Positions 17,965 through 24,873 of a stretch of DNA of 60,062 bases are shown here, piece by piece. The stretch is from Deltaproteobacteria bacterium (lineage in GTDB: Bacteria > Desulfobacterota > Desulfuromonadia > Desulfuromonadales > BM103). The notes beneath the pieces are model-generated. The model ran no database searches and was not told the DNA's origin. It saw nothing but the letters and a program-made list of their open reading frames with translations. Numbering within the stretch: the first letter of the stretch is position 1; each line of letters starts with the position of its first letter. Location of the stretch: contig VAUL01000016.1 of assembly GCA_005774545.1 (NCBI GenBank), positions 1-60,062 on the forward strand, given 5' to 3'. Position numbers and translations under genes: made by a program.

Positions 17965-18618
17965 GGCGGTTCTCCCTTAGCAGGTTCTCGACCACGGCCA
18001 AAAGCCGCAGGTCATCAAGGTCCACATCCGTCAGCCGGCAAACCGTCCCGGCATCTACCAGCCCATCGAGGCCAACCAGCAAGTCCCTGATCCCCAGGAT
18101 GCGCGCCGATTCCTGAAGCATCGGCACTACCGGGCATTCGCCCGTCTCGCACTCCGGAACCACACCGTCGATTTCCCGCGCCTCGGCGCAGGCTTCGCAG
18201 CTCACCCCCGGGAAGTCCAGCTTCGACCGGAGGTGAGCCGTCAGTTTTTTTCGACGGCCTCCAGATCACTGCGCTGCATCTCCTCCAGGTCAATGCACAC
18301 CCGCGCCACGAACGACGCAAAGCCGGTCCACTTGCTCGCCAGCAGTTCGATATTTTCCGGCGTGCATGGGAACGGCTGGCCGTCCATCTCCAGGCCGGTG
18401 TAATCGACCACAGCCGCCTGGCACAGCAGTACGTCGGATTTCAGGCCATCGAACGTCTCCACCTTCTGCCGGCTCTTCGGATCTAACTCGACCACCGTCG
18501 CCGCCTTCGCCAGACGCTGCAGCTCGTCGCGGGGGATGTAGCGCAGTTTCAACCGCACGTCCGGCGTGAACTGCACCCACACCTCAAGCCGGTCTTTTTT
18601 CAGTGCCGAAATATCCAT
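17930..18618 (-). CDS. tail assembly chaperone, frameshifted long form (gpGT-like)
   Basis: A -1 shift at 18244-18250 joins codon 125 of the short form to the frame ending at 17930, giving a predicted 229-residue fusion. The 104 residues added begin LTAHLRSKLDFPGVSCEACAEARE and include a Cys-rich patch (CEACAEA, CETGEC). This matches the G/GT arrangement of lambda and many tailed phages, in which the extension recruits tail tube subunits. The GTG at 18205 could start a separate 91-residue protein, but no ribosome-binding site supports it, and the frame is open from the slip site. Confidence 0.8.
18200..18262 (-). promoter_or_regulatory. programmed -1 ribosomal frameshift signal
   Basis: Three elements are visible: an SD-like GGAGG (18258-18262), the slippery A AAA AAC (18244-18250) 7 bases later, and after a 5-base spacer a 12-bp stem GCTCACCTCCGG (18227-18238) / CCGGGGGTGAGC (18200-18211) with a 15-base loop. 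The zero-frame stop TGA is at 18241-18243. The design parallels E. coli dnaX. Confidence 0.85.
18241..18618 (-). CDS. tail assembly chaperone, short form (gpG-like)
   Basis: A 125-residue protein (MDISALKKDRLEVWVQFTPD ... QRSDLEAVEKN) lying between the tail tube and tape measure genes, where lambda has gpG. It is thought to coat the tape measure during tail assembly. AGGAGAATTGCA precedes the ATG at 18618. Its stop codon TGA directly follows the slippery heptamer A AAA AAC, so a share of ribosomes is expected to continue into the longer form. Confidence 0.8.
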   Translation of the reverse strand: MDISALKKDRLEVWVQFTPDVRLKLRYIPRDELQRLAKAATVVELDPKSRQKVETFDGLKSDVLLCQAAVVDYTGLEMDGQPFPCTPENIELLASKWTGFASFVARVCIDLEEMQRSDLEAVEKN

Positions 18619-18679
18619 TGCAATTCTCCTCGTCGAAAAATGGGGGGCCGCGCGCCGGCCCCATTCCATGGCGTTGTCC

Positions 18680-19738
18680 TTAGATCGGGTCGGCGGCCAG
18701 CTGGTTCGTCCCGGAGATCCGGAACGGCTTGGTCACACCGGTCATCCCGGTCGGCGCCGCGCTGGCCGTGTGGCAGACGAACTCGACCGGCTCCTTGATG
18801 ATCCCGGCCTCGTCCACCACGTCCACGCTCTTCATCTGCAAGTGCGGGAACTCCAGCTTGAACAGGCGCGGGATGGCGCCCTCGATGATTCCGCCGGTAA
18901 AGGTGATGTCGCACTTCTTGCGGGCATCGCTCCCAAGATCGGTCAGGCGCGTCTTGCTGGTGTGCGTCGGGAAGCCGAGCTTCAGCGTGATCTCCGGCAT
19001 GCCGTCGTTCGTCGGCTCGTCGATGATGTCGCGCGGCGTCGTCCCGCCCGTGGTCAGCGCGCCCGAGTAGACGCCGGTCAGCTTGCGCTTGGCCGTCAGC
19101 TCGAAGCTGTTCGGGTAGATCGCATCGGACGCCTGCAGCGCCGCGCCCGACTGGCTGTTCATCCTGAACACCGACTGCGCGAAGTGAATGCGGTTGCGCG
19201 TCTCGCGGATTGTCACGTTGTTGAACGTGCTGGCGGTGTTCGTCCCGTCGTAGGCCGCGTGGTCGCCGATGCACTCGGCAATCAGCTGCAGCGGCTTGCC
19301 GCGCTCTCCTTTGATGGTGATCCCGGCAATTTTCACGCTGCGGATCTCCTCGACGTAGTTCTTCCAGTGGCGCACCAGCGTGCCGAACAGCCCGTCGGTG
19401 TCCGTGTCCAGGTCGTAGACGTAGTCGTAGGACGCCGCACCGGCCGCGTGCAGCGCCCGCGCCGTGCCGATGCTGCCCATGAACAGCGCGAGCAGCAGGT
19501 CGCAGCCGTCATAGCGCAGGTAGCCGGGCAGATCGCCCTCGATCTTCACCGGCCCGGGCGTGCCGTCCGCGGAGAAGAACAGACCCTGGCTGTCATCGAT
19601 ATCCAGCTGCGCATCGCCGGCCCTGATCCCGGTCGGCAGCAGCAGCAACCCGTCATTTGCCCCGGCCGCCACCGGCGTGCCCCAGGTGGTGGCCTTTTTC
19701 AAGGCATACTTCATCTCGACCCCAGCAACTCCGCCCAT
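18680..19738 (-). CDS. major tail tube protein
   Basis: A 352-residue protein in the tail tube position, upstream of the chaperone and tape measure. It opens with MGGVAGVEMKYALKKATTWG and is beta-rich, with the GDLPGYLRYDGCDLLLALFMG and TRNRIHFAQSVFRMNSQSG stretches typical of tail tube proteins of this phage group. AGGTAAGTC precedes the ATG. It forms the tube through which DNA is delivered. Confidence 0.75.
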   Translation of the reverse strand: MGGVAGVEMKYALKKATTWGTPVAAGANDGLLLLPTGIRAGDAQLDIDDSQGLFFSADGTPGPVKIEGDLPGYLRYDGCDLLLALFMGSIGTARALHAAGAASYDYVYDLDTDTDGLFGTLVRHWKNYVEEIRSVKIAGITIKGERGKPLQLIAECIGDHAAYDGTNTASTFNNVTIRETRNRIHFAQSVFRMNSQSGAALQASDAIYPNSFELTAKRKLTGVYSGALTTGGTTPRDIIDEPTNDGMPEITLKLGFPTHTSKTRLTDLGSDARKKCDITFTGGIIEGAIPRLFKLEFPHLQMKSVDVVDEAGIIKEPVEFVCHTASAAPTGMTGVTKPFRISGTNQLAADPI

Positions 19739-19741
19739 GAC

Positions 19742-19969
19742 TTACCTCCTCGTTTTCTTGCCGGACGGCGCCGGCTGGTGAATGGTTTCCCCTGCATCCC
19801 CGCCCAAAGACGCCGCCTCGGCCGATTTCAGCGGCCTGTTTTCGACCACCTCGAACAGCTCGTCGGCCATCTCATGCGGATGGATGCGATACTCCTGGTC
19901 CTTGACAATTGGCCCGTGCACCGGATGCGTTCCGGCGGTGATCTTGGCGCGGACGGTGATCCTGTCCAT
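19742..19969 (-). CDS. small phage protein, unknown
   Basis: A 75-residue protein (MDRITVRAKITAGTHPVHG, then EYRIHPHEMADELFEVVENRPL). Short proteins of this style often precede the tail tube gene and are unannotated. A basic C-terminus (SGKKTRR) is visible. It is tightly packed: the tail tube ATG is 3 bases beyond its stop. Confidence 0.6.
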   Translation of the reverse strand: MDRITVRAKITAGTHPVHGPIVKDQEYRIHPHEMADELFEVVENRPLKSAEAASLGGDAGETIHQPAPSGKKTRR

Positions 19970-19970
19970 G

Positions 19971-20264
19971 TCAGACCCCCGTCTTGGCCAGGGCCGCCTC
20001 GATCGCCCGGTTGATCATCTGCGCCGACACATCGACGCCGACGGTGATCGCCTTGGCTTTCAGGTCGGCCTCGATCATGTCGAACGCCGCCTTGCGCTTG
20101 GCGTCGCCGTCCTTGTCGCCGTGGGTTTTGGCCACGGCCGTCACGGCGCCGACCGCCGCCTGCGCCAGGATCGGCCCCATGGCCGTGAAGAACGACGCCA
20201 CGAACGGCACCAGGAACTTGCCAGCCGACGAAAAGAACGCTTTGCACCACTGGGCGAAACTCAT
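19971..20264 (-). CDS. membrane-active phage protein, holin-like
   Basis: A 97-residue protein with a hydrophobic N-terminal half (FLVPFVASFFTAMGPILAQ and AAVGAVTAV) and a charged C-terminal half (DKDGDAKRKAAFDMIEADLKAKAI). The architecture and size resemble the LL-H-type holin group, and it belongs to the lysis block with the amidase. GGAGGAGACAGTC precedes the ATG at 20264. Whether it is holin, antiholin or accessory cannot be decided here. Confidence 0.55.
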   Translation of the reverse strand: MSFAQWCKAFFSSAGKFLVPFVASFFTAMGPILAQAAVGAVTAVAKTHGDKDGDAKRKAAFDMIEADLKAKAITVGVDVSAQMINRAIEAALAKTGV

Positions 20265-20344
20265 GACTGTCTCCTCCATCGTTTGAGCCAGCGCAGCAGG
20301 ACGACATCCCAATCGACCCGCCAGGTCTTGCGGATCACGATCAC
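20261..20344 (-). CDS. overlapping micro-gene, 27 residues
   Basis: GTG-started frame MIVIRKTWRVDWDVVLLRWL..., strongly basic and amphipathic (six Arg, two Lys, four Trp). Its start overlaps the stop of the upstream holin-like gene (GTGA) and its stop overlaps the start of the next gene (ATGA). Such double overlap is what translational coupling produces and argues for a real, though unproven, lysis-region peptide. Confidence 0.35.
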   Translation of the reverse strand: MIVIRKTWRVDWDVVLLRWLKRWRRQS

Positions 20345-20511
20345 GCCCGATCCGCCGTGAAAGTCAGGACCAGGGCGGTGGCCGCCACGCCAACCTGGAC
20401 GATCAGATCTTTCTGCTCCTCGCTCAGGTTCACCCCGAAGAGGGTTGCCAGCGCGATCAGCCCCAGCCATGTCGACCGCTCCAGCAACCGCTTCACAATC
20501 CACGCCTTCAT
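20341..20511 (-). CDS. small holin-like membrane protein
   Basis: A 56-residue protein, MKAWIVKRLLERSTWLGLIA at the start, with two predicted transmembrane helices (about residues 15-29 and 37-51) separated by a short polar turn (NLSEEQKD). Two-helix, positively charged N-terminus and location directly after the amidase fit a class II holin. The start overlaps the amidase stop by 4 bases (ATGA), so it is likely coupled. Confidence 0.65.
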   Translation of the reverse strand: MKAWIVKRLLERSTWLGLIALATLFGVNLSEEQKDLIVQVGVAATALVLTFTADRA

Positions 20512-21086
20512 GCCGCCTCCTGTGTGCGCGCATATCCCTCGATGCCGGCGGCCAGCGCCCTGACGATGGCGATCTGGTTGTCACGCAGCCACTGCGCCTC
20601 CTCGGCATGCGTCACGAACCCCAGCTCCACCAGCACTGCCGGGCCGACCGTCCCGGTCAGCACCCGGAACCGGCTCTCCTTGTCACTGTCGCCGTCGGCC
20701 AGGTCGCGCCGGATCAGCCGCTGCGGGAACGCTGCGGCGAACGCCTCGACAAGCGATTCTGCGGCCACATCCGAGCGGGTCTGTCCCGGCGAGGTCCAGA
20801 TTTCAAACCCACGCGCCAGCTCGTTGCTCGCCGCGTTGCAGTGGATCGACAGGAACAGGGCCGGCCGCCAGCTGCGCTCCATCTTGCACCGCTCCTCGAG
20901 GTCGGCGGCCTTGCTCAGCCCCAGCGCGTGATCCGACGACCGGGTCAGGTGCGCCTCATGGCCGAGCGTCTGCAGATAGGTCATCAGGTAGCGGCCGACC
21001 GCCAGCACATAGTCCGCCTCGCGCAGCCCGTTGCTGCAGGCCCCCGGGTCGAACCCGCCATGCCCTGGATCGATGAGGATGTTCAT
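20508..21086 (-). CDS. N-acetylmuramoyl-L-alanine amidase (endolysin)
   Basis: A 192-residue Amidase_3 enzyme that cleaves the bond between MurNAc and the peptide stem. Zinc-site motifs are IDPGHGGFDPGA, SIHCNAA and the catalytic glutamate in VLVELGFVTHAEE. There is no signal peptide, so it needs a holin to reach the wall. GAGGTGGCGGCAAA precedes the ATG at 21086. Four-base overlaps with both neighbours place it in a coupled lysis cassette. Confidence 0.92.
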   Translation of the reverse strand: MNILIDPGHGGFDPGACSNGLREADYVLAVGRYLMTYLQTLGHEAHLTRSSDHALGLSKAADLEERCKMERSWRPALFLSIHCNAASNELARGFEIWTSPGQTRSDVAAESLVEAFAAAFPQRLIRRDLADGDSDKESRFRVLTGTVGPAVLVELGFVTHAEEAQWLRDNQIAIVRALAAGIEGYARTQEAA

Positions 21087-21403
21087 TTTGCCGCCACCTC
21101 GACAAGTTTGGTGATGACCCCGCCAATGGCCGCCACCGCGCCGCCGAAGATAACCCACCAGGCACGGCTGGCCGTGCTCCCAGGGGCTTCCTCAATCTTG
21201 CGGACCCGCGAATACAGCCCGTTGATCGAGGTTTCATGACGGTGCAGCGTATCGGCCATCGCCTTGATCCGCTCGTCCTGCCGCGCGACGTTTTCCAGAA
21301 GGCCGATCATCCGCTGCTGGCTCTCGCGAACCTCGCTGAACGACTCCACCATCTCGCGGCGGATCTGGATGATGTTCGGCGCCTGCTCACACGGCTGCGT
21401 CAT
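21083..21403 (-). CDS. coiled-coil protein with C-terminal membrane helix
   Basis: A 106-residue protein. Residues 10-75 form a predicted coiled coil (IIQIRREMVESFSEVRESQQ ...), and residues 80-98 (AWWVIFGGAVAAIGGVITKL) a membrane helix. It begins the lysis block, directly upstream of the amidase. It could be an accessory holin or a spanin-like component, but neither a lipobox nor a periplasmic signal is seen. AGGAGGATTG precedes the ATG at 21403. Confidence 0.6.
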   Translation of the reverse strand: MTQPCEQAPNIIQIRREMVESFSEVRESQQRMIGLLENVARQDERIKAMADTLHRHETSINGLYSRVRKIEEAPGSTASRAWWVIFGGAVAAIGGVITKLVEVAAK

Positions 21404-21864
21404 CAATCCTCCTCGCCATAGCCAGTCACGAAAAAAATGGTCGCCTTCACCTGCACGTGCCCGAGAAGACCCTCCTCTCCGGCCTCCTCGACCTCGACCG
21501 TGCTCGACGTGTTGCCGCTGTAACCCTCTGTCAGCCCGCCAAAATACTGATCGGCCTTGAGCGCCTTGAGGATGTCCTGCCGCAAATTCTCGGCCGCCTC
21601 GCCGCGCTCGTCGGTGTCGATATAGCCCTCGATCTCGATCGGCAGCAGATGGTTTTCTTCCCCCTGGCTCGGCGCCGGATCCCCATCCAGCGAGTCAGTC
21701 ACATCCCCGGGCCAGAGGATCAGCGCCGGCTTGTCCGGCGGCGAAAGCTGGAACTCGCGCCGCAGGTGGACGTGGTAGCCGGCGTCGGTGTGGTAGCCGG
21801 CAGACTGCTTGATCCCCTGCAGCGCCGTCTCCACCGCTTCGATGATGTCGGACAGTCGGCTCAT
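21403..21864 (-). CDS. tail terminator/completion protein (gpU-like)
   Basis: A 153-residue protein in the position of lambda gpU. The N-terminus MSRLSDIIEAVETALQGI and the middle (LPIEIEGYIDTDERGEAAENLRQDILKAL) fit the minor-tail/terminator group that caps the tail tube. An acidic C-terminus ends in VTGYGEED. The stop overlaps the next start by one base (TGATG). Confidence 0.7.
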   Translation of the reverse strand: MSRLSDIIEAVETALQGIKQSAGYHTDAGYHVHLRREFQLSPPDKPALILWPGDVTDSLDGDPAPSQGEENHLLPIEIEGYIDTDERGEAAENLRQDILKALKADQYFGGLTEGYSGNTSSTVEVEEAGEEGLLGHVQVKATIFFVTGYGEED

Positions 21865-22160
21865 CGCTTCACCAGACCCACCTGCGCAAAGCCGCTGTTG
21901 CGCGGCACGAAATCCCCATAGGCCTTGTACTCGACATCGCCGATCTCGAAGCTGTGCAGCCGCGTCACGTCAGCCAGGTCCGATTCCTTGCAGGTGATCG
22001 ACGGCAGAATCACAATCTGCCCGCCGGTCCCCACAAACTCCGTCCGCCGCTTCCAGATCCCCCGGATCGTCTTCACCGGCACGCCGTCGAGACGCACCAG
22101 CACCGGCAGCGCGTCAAAGGCGTCGAGGAAAGCGTCGAGGTCGGTGTCGGCGAAAATCAT
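21861..22160 (-). CDS. head-tail joining protein (gpFII-like)
   Basis: A 99-residue protein (MIFADTDLDAFLDAFDALPV ... EVEYK-like tail) matching lambda gpFII in length, position and ending (DVEYKAYGDFVPRNSGFAQVGL). It completes the connector for tail attachment. The start ATG at 22160 overlaps the upstream stop by one base. The frame runs on upstream, but without similarity. Confidence 0.75.
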   Translation of the reverse strand: MIFADTDLDAFLDAFDALPVLVRLDGVPVKTIRGIWKRRTEFVGTGGQIVILPSITCKESDLADVTRLHSFEIGDVEYKAYGDFVPRNSGFAQVGLVKR

Positions 22161-23056
22161 CAGGCGCCGCCCTCTTCGTACCAGAACAGCTCGTAGCCAA
22201 CCGTGACCGTCGCTCCCGGGTTGGTGAGGTTCGACATCGTCACCAGGTAATTTTTGCCGGGACACAGCACCCACTCTTCCGCAGACTGTGCAGACCCTCC
22301 CAACTTTCCGGCCAGCGAATTACCAGGGATAACCGTCATGTCGAGCGACACCGGCGCAGAACCGGCTACCGCAGTGATGTCGGTATGCCCCTTGACCGTC
22401 AGCTTCGACGCCGCTGGCGAGCCGACTCGCTTGCGGTTGACCGGGGTGATTCCGCTGCCACCGGTGAAGGTGTAGTCCTCGAGCAAGCCGATGACAACCG
22501 GACCGCCAGTGGCCGCAAACGCGGCTGGCTTGAAATGGCAGTACACCGCGTCGGTACCGCCGGCCAGGTTGGTGTTGGCCACAGCGTTGACGATTCCGGA
22601 GCCAGCTCCTTCGTCCTCGCAGATGACCAGAGCCGAGGCTTCGGCGTGCGCGTTGACGGCGGCCTTGACCTCGGCGGCGGTGCTGGTGATGGTACCGCTG
22701 CCGTCGGTGGCCAGGCTCACCGTGATCGTCTCGACGAACACCGAGACCGCAAGCTCCGCGTCGTTCGCTCCTGGGTCGACGTGCACGACGTTGATCAAGT
22801 TGCCAGCGCTGCCAGCCTTTACCGCCGTGTAGGTCAGGTCGGCCGTGGCGTTGGTCATGTTGATGGTCACCGCCGCCGCCACGTTGCCAGGAACGGTGAT
22901 TTGCAGCGCGCCGACCTTGGTCGAGGCGATATCCATCTTGTTGGCGACCGTGAAGGCGATGCCGTCATGGATGAAAGCATGATCGGTGGTGATCACCGCC
23001 TCGGCGCCGGTCACGCGCTCCTTGGCGCCCAGGACACTGGCTTCGATGGCACTCAT
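22160..23056 (-). CDS. virion structural protein with inserted beta domain
   Basis: A 298-residue protein between the capsid and connector genes. Ends (MSAIEASVLGAKERVTG... and ...TVTVGYELFWYEEGGA) belong together. The middle (about residues 70-150: LTYTAVKAGSAGNLINVVHV ... TAAEVKAAVNAHAEAS) is a domain that recurs as an insert in phage structural and fibre proteins. It may decorate the head or belong to the neck. AAGGAGTAATCC precedes the ATG. Function is unassigned. Confidence 0.55.
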   Translation of the reverse strand: MSAIEASVLGAKERVTGAEAVITTDHAFIHDGIAFTVANKMDIASTKVGALQITVPGNVAAAVTINMTNATADLTYTAVKAGSAGNLINVVHVDPGANDAELAVSVFVETITVSLATDGSGTITSTAAEVKAAVNAHAEASALVICEDEGAGSGIVNAVANTNLAGGTDAVYCHFKPAAFAATGGPVVIGLLEDYTFTGGSGITPVNRKRVGSPAASKLTVKGHTDITAVAGSAPVSLDMTVIPGNSLAGKLGGSAQSAEEWVLCPGKNYLVTMSNLTNPGATVTVGYELFWYEEGGA

Positions 23057-23059
23057 GGA

Positions 23060-23212
23060 TTACTCCTTGACCGCCCAGCCGAGCCGGATATGCTGCTCGA
23101 CCTGCGATTGATGAATGGCGATTTCGGCGCCGTCCTTGGTCACCGCAACGAAAGCCGCTTCCGGCTCCGCTTGCGGCTGCTGCGTCTGTTTCGCGTCTTT
23201 TTTCGGTGGCAT
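23060..23212 (-). CDS. small head protein, possible gpFI analogue
   Basis: A 50-residue protein MPPKKDAKQTQQPQAEPEAA..., with a Lys/Gln/Pro-rich tail and a compact end (VEQHIRLGWAVKE). Its stop region supplies the AAGGAG of the next gene. Position just after the major capsid gene is that of lambda gpFI, but no homology can be claimed at this length. Confidence 0.6.
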   Translation of the reverse strand: MPPKKDAKQTQQPQAEPEAAFVAVTKDGAEIAIHQSQVEQHIRLGWAVKE

Positions 23213-23234
23213 GGCGCAATCCTCGGTGATGGTT

Positions 23235-23283
23235 GAACGCTCAAGGGAGCCGCCGAGTCTCCTCGGCGGCTCGATCAGCGTTC
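23235..23283 (-). terminator. nested hairpin just after the capsid gene
   Basis: Inner 11-bp stem GAGCCGCCGAG (23247-23257) / CTCGGCGGCTC (23262-23272) with a 4-base loop, inside outer arms GAACGCT (23235-23241) / AGCGTTC (23277-23283). It starts 3 bases after the capsid stop codon. It has no U-run, so it may be a partial terminator, an RNA-processing site or a 3' stabiliser that keeps capsid mRNA more abundant than downstream mRNA. Confidence 0.6.
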
Positions 23284-23285
23284 AC

Positions 23286-24419
23286 CTAGTTGCCGAGCAG
23301 CAGCGCGGTGTGTTGCGGTGCGGCGTTCTTCACGCCCCAGGCGATGCCGACTTCGTACTGGTTGGCGTGGTAGCCCTTGTACTGGGCGAAGCGGAACGGC
23401 AGGCCGGTGATCGGATCCTGCACGATCAGCTCGTCGGTGGCTGCGTCGCCACCTTCCGGCTGGGCCGGGAGACGTGCCAACAGGTGGATGGCGGTGCGGC
23501 TAAAGCACATGTTGCGCTCGCAGACGCCGACGATGGCGATGGCCTCGTTGCCGGACAGCGCCTTCTTGAGGCCCGGCGCGCCGATCACGATGCTGGTGCC
23601 GTTGTCGACGCCGGTGGTCACCACGTACTTGGTGGCGGTGTCGGTGCCGATGGTGATCACGTCGCCGGCCAGGATGGTGCCGGTGCCGGTCTTGATGGTC
23701 AGGGTGGTCGCACCCTTGGCGTGCGCGCCGTTGATGGCGTAGGTGCCGGTATTGTTGCCGACCGCCGTGGTGGTCACGATCTGCCCGGACTCGCGCAGGG
23801 CCATGCCGAACATGTTGACCAGCTGGCCATTCTCGACGTTCCCCTGCGTGGCCGTCGGGCCGATCAGGGTGCGCACCGCCGCGCCGGCCGTGGTGCCGAG
23901 CACCAGGGAGACATCGGCCATCGGCGCGCCGTTGTCGACCAGGATCTTGCGGACCTGGGCGGCCTCGCCAAAGTTGGTGCCGAACAGCGCCGCCGGGGTG
24001 GTGGCGTGCGCGGCATAGGCGCGGGAGGTCAGCGCGTGCAGCGCGGCCAGATCAGCCTCGATCTCGTTGCGCAGGGTGCGCAGCGCCTGGGCGATCTTGT
24101 TGTTCTGGATGGCGGCCTTGCTGCGGCCGAGCTTGGCCACGTCGTCGCCGGACCAGTAGAACGGCACGCTGCGCGACTTGGTCAGCTTCATGGTGCCGGC
24201 GGCGGTGGTCTCGTCGACGAACGCGGGCGGCGTGGCGGCCGGGGTGATGTTGCGGGCGGTGCCGACGGCGGTGACATCGTAGGTGATGTCCTGGTTGAGA
24301 GCGGCCTGCTCAGCAGCGCCGTTGATGTAAACGGCATCGATGAGTCCGGCAGGCTCGTTGCTCACGTTGTCGACGGTTTCGTAGATGAACTCGGCGAGTC
24401 CGGTCAAGGTGTTGGCCAT
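23286..24419 (-). CDS. major capsid protein (P22-coat-like)
   Basis: A 377-residue protein beginning MANTLTGLAEFIYETVDNVS and containing YWSGDDVAKLGRSKAAIQNNKIAQALRT-type helices and a beta-rich insert at about residues 225-285 (KGATTLTIKTGTGTILAGDV). This is the pattern of the P22 gp5-like branch of HK97-fold capsid proteins with an inserted domain. It follows the scaffold-containing protease gene. GGAGATCGAAAGCC precedes the ATG. No separate decoration gene lies next to it. Confidence 0.8.
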   Translation of the reverse strand: MANTLTGLAEFIYETVDNVSNEPAGLIDAVYINGAAEQAALNQDITYDVTAVGTARNITPAATPPAFVDETTAAGTMKLTKSRSVPFYWSGDDVAKLGRSKAAIQNNKIAQALRTLRNEIEADLAALHALTSRAYAAHATTPAALFGTNFGEAAQVRKILVDNGAPMADVSLVLGTTAGAAVRTLIGPTATQGNVENGQLVNMFGMALRESGQIVTTTAVGNNTGTYAINGAHAKGATTLTIKTGTGTILAGDVITIGTDTATKYVVTTGVDNGTSIVIGAPGLKKALSGNEAIAIVGVCERNMCFSRTAIHLLARLPAQPEGGDAATDELIVQDPITGLPFRFAQYKGYHANQYEVGIAWGVKNAAPQHTALLLGN

Positions 24420-24456
24420 GGCTTTCGATCTCCTTTAAGGATGGATGGGTGAATGG

Positions 24457-24873
24457 TCAGTCGATCAGTTTGCCGCCGGCGGCGAAGAACGCCCGGCGCG
24501 CCTGCTGATCCAGCGCATTGAACTCTTTGCGCTTCATGGTCTTGGCCGCACCGTCACCGGCATCGACCGCATCAACGGCCTGCGGTGCATCCGCGTCGGC
24601 AGCGGCAGAGGCCGTGGTGCGCGCTTCTTTTTCGGCGGCGACAATCGCCAACGCCGCGTCGGCCCCGGTGCTCTTGCCGTCGAAGGCCAGCTGCTCGATC
24701 AGCGCTTCGTGGCCGGGGATGCTCTGCGCACGGACATCGGCGATGCGCTGCCGCTCGCTTTCGGCGCCTTCGGTGCGGGCAGTGGCCACGGCCTCCGCCA
24801 TTCCTGCCTGCGCCTCGGCGACGATCGCCTCCACCAACTCAGGGTGGTCAGCTTTCAGTTTTTCGAGGTTCAT
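24457..24873 (-). CDS. nested scaffold protein (Nu3-like), in-frame internal start
   Basis: An internal ATG at 24873 in the same frame as the protease is preceded by AAGGAG (24883-24888) with 9 bases between. It would yield a 138-residue helical, acidic protein MNLEKLKADHPELVEAI..., with a basic C-terminus (KRKEFNALDQQARRAFFAAGG) that could bind the capsid protein. This copies the lambda C/Nu3 design. The SD and start are seen; the separate product is inferred. Confidence 0.75.
   Translation of the reverse strand: MNLEKLKADHPELVEAIVAEAQAGMAEAVATARTEGAESERQRIADVRAQSIPGHEALIEQLAFDGKSTGADAALAIVAAEKEARTTASAAADADAPQAVDAVDAGDGAAKTMKRKEFNALDQQARRAFFAAGGKLID

Noticed and set aside
18566-20014. Open frame of 482 codons on the plus strand opposite the tail tube gene
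   Set aside because: Arg/Asp/Val-rich shadow; the minus-strand genes form a coupled operon with recognisable phage functions.
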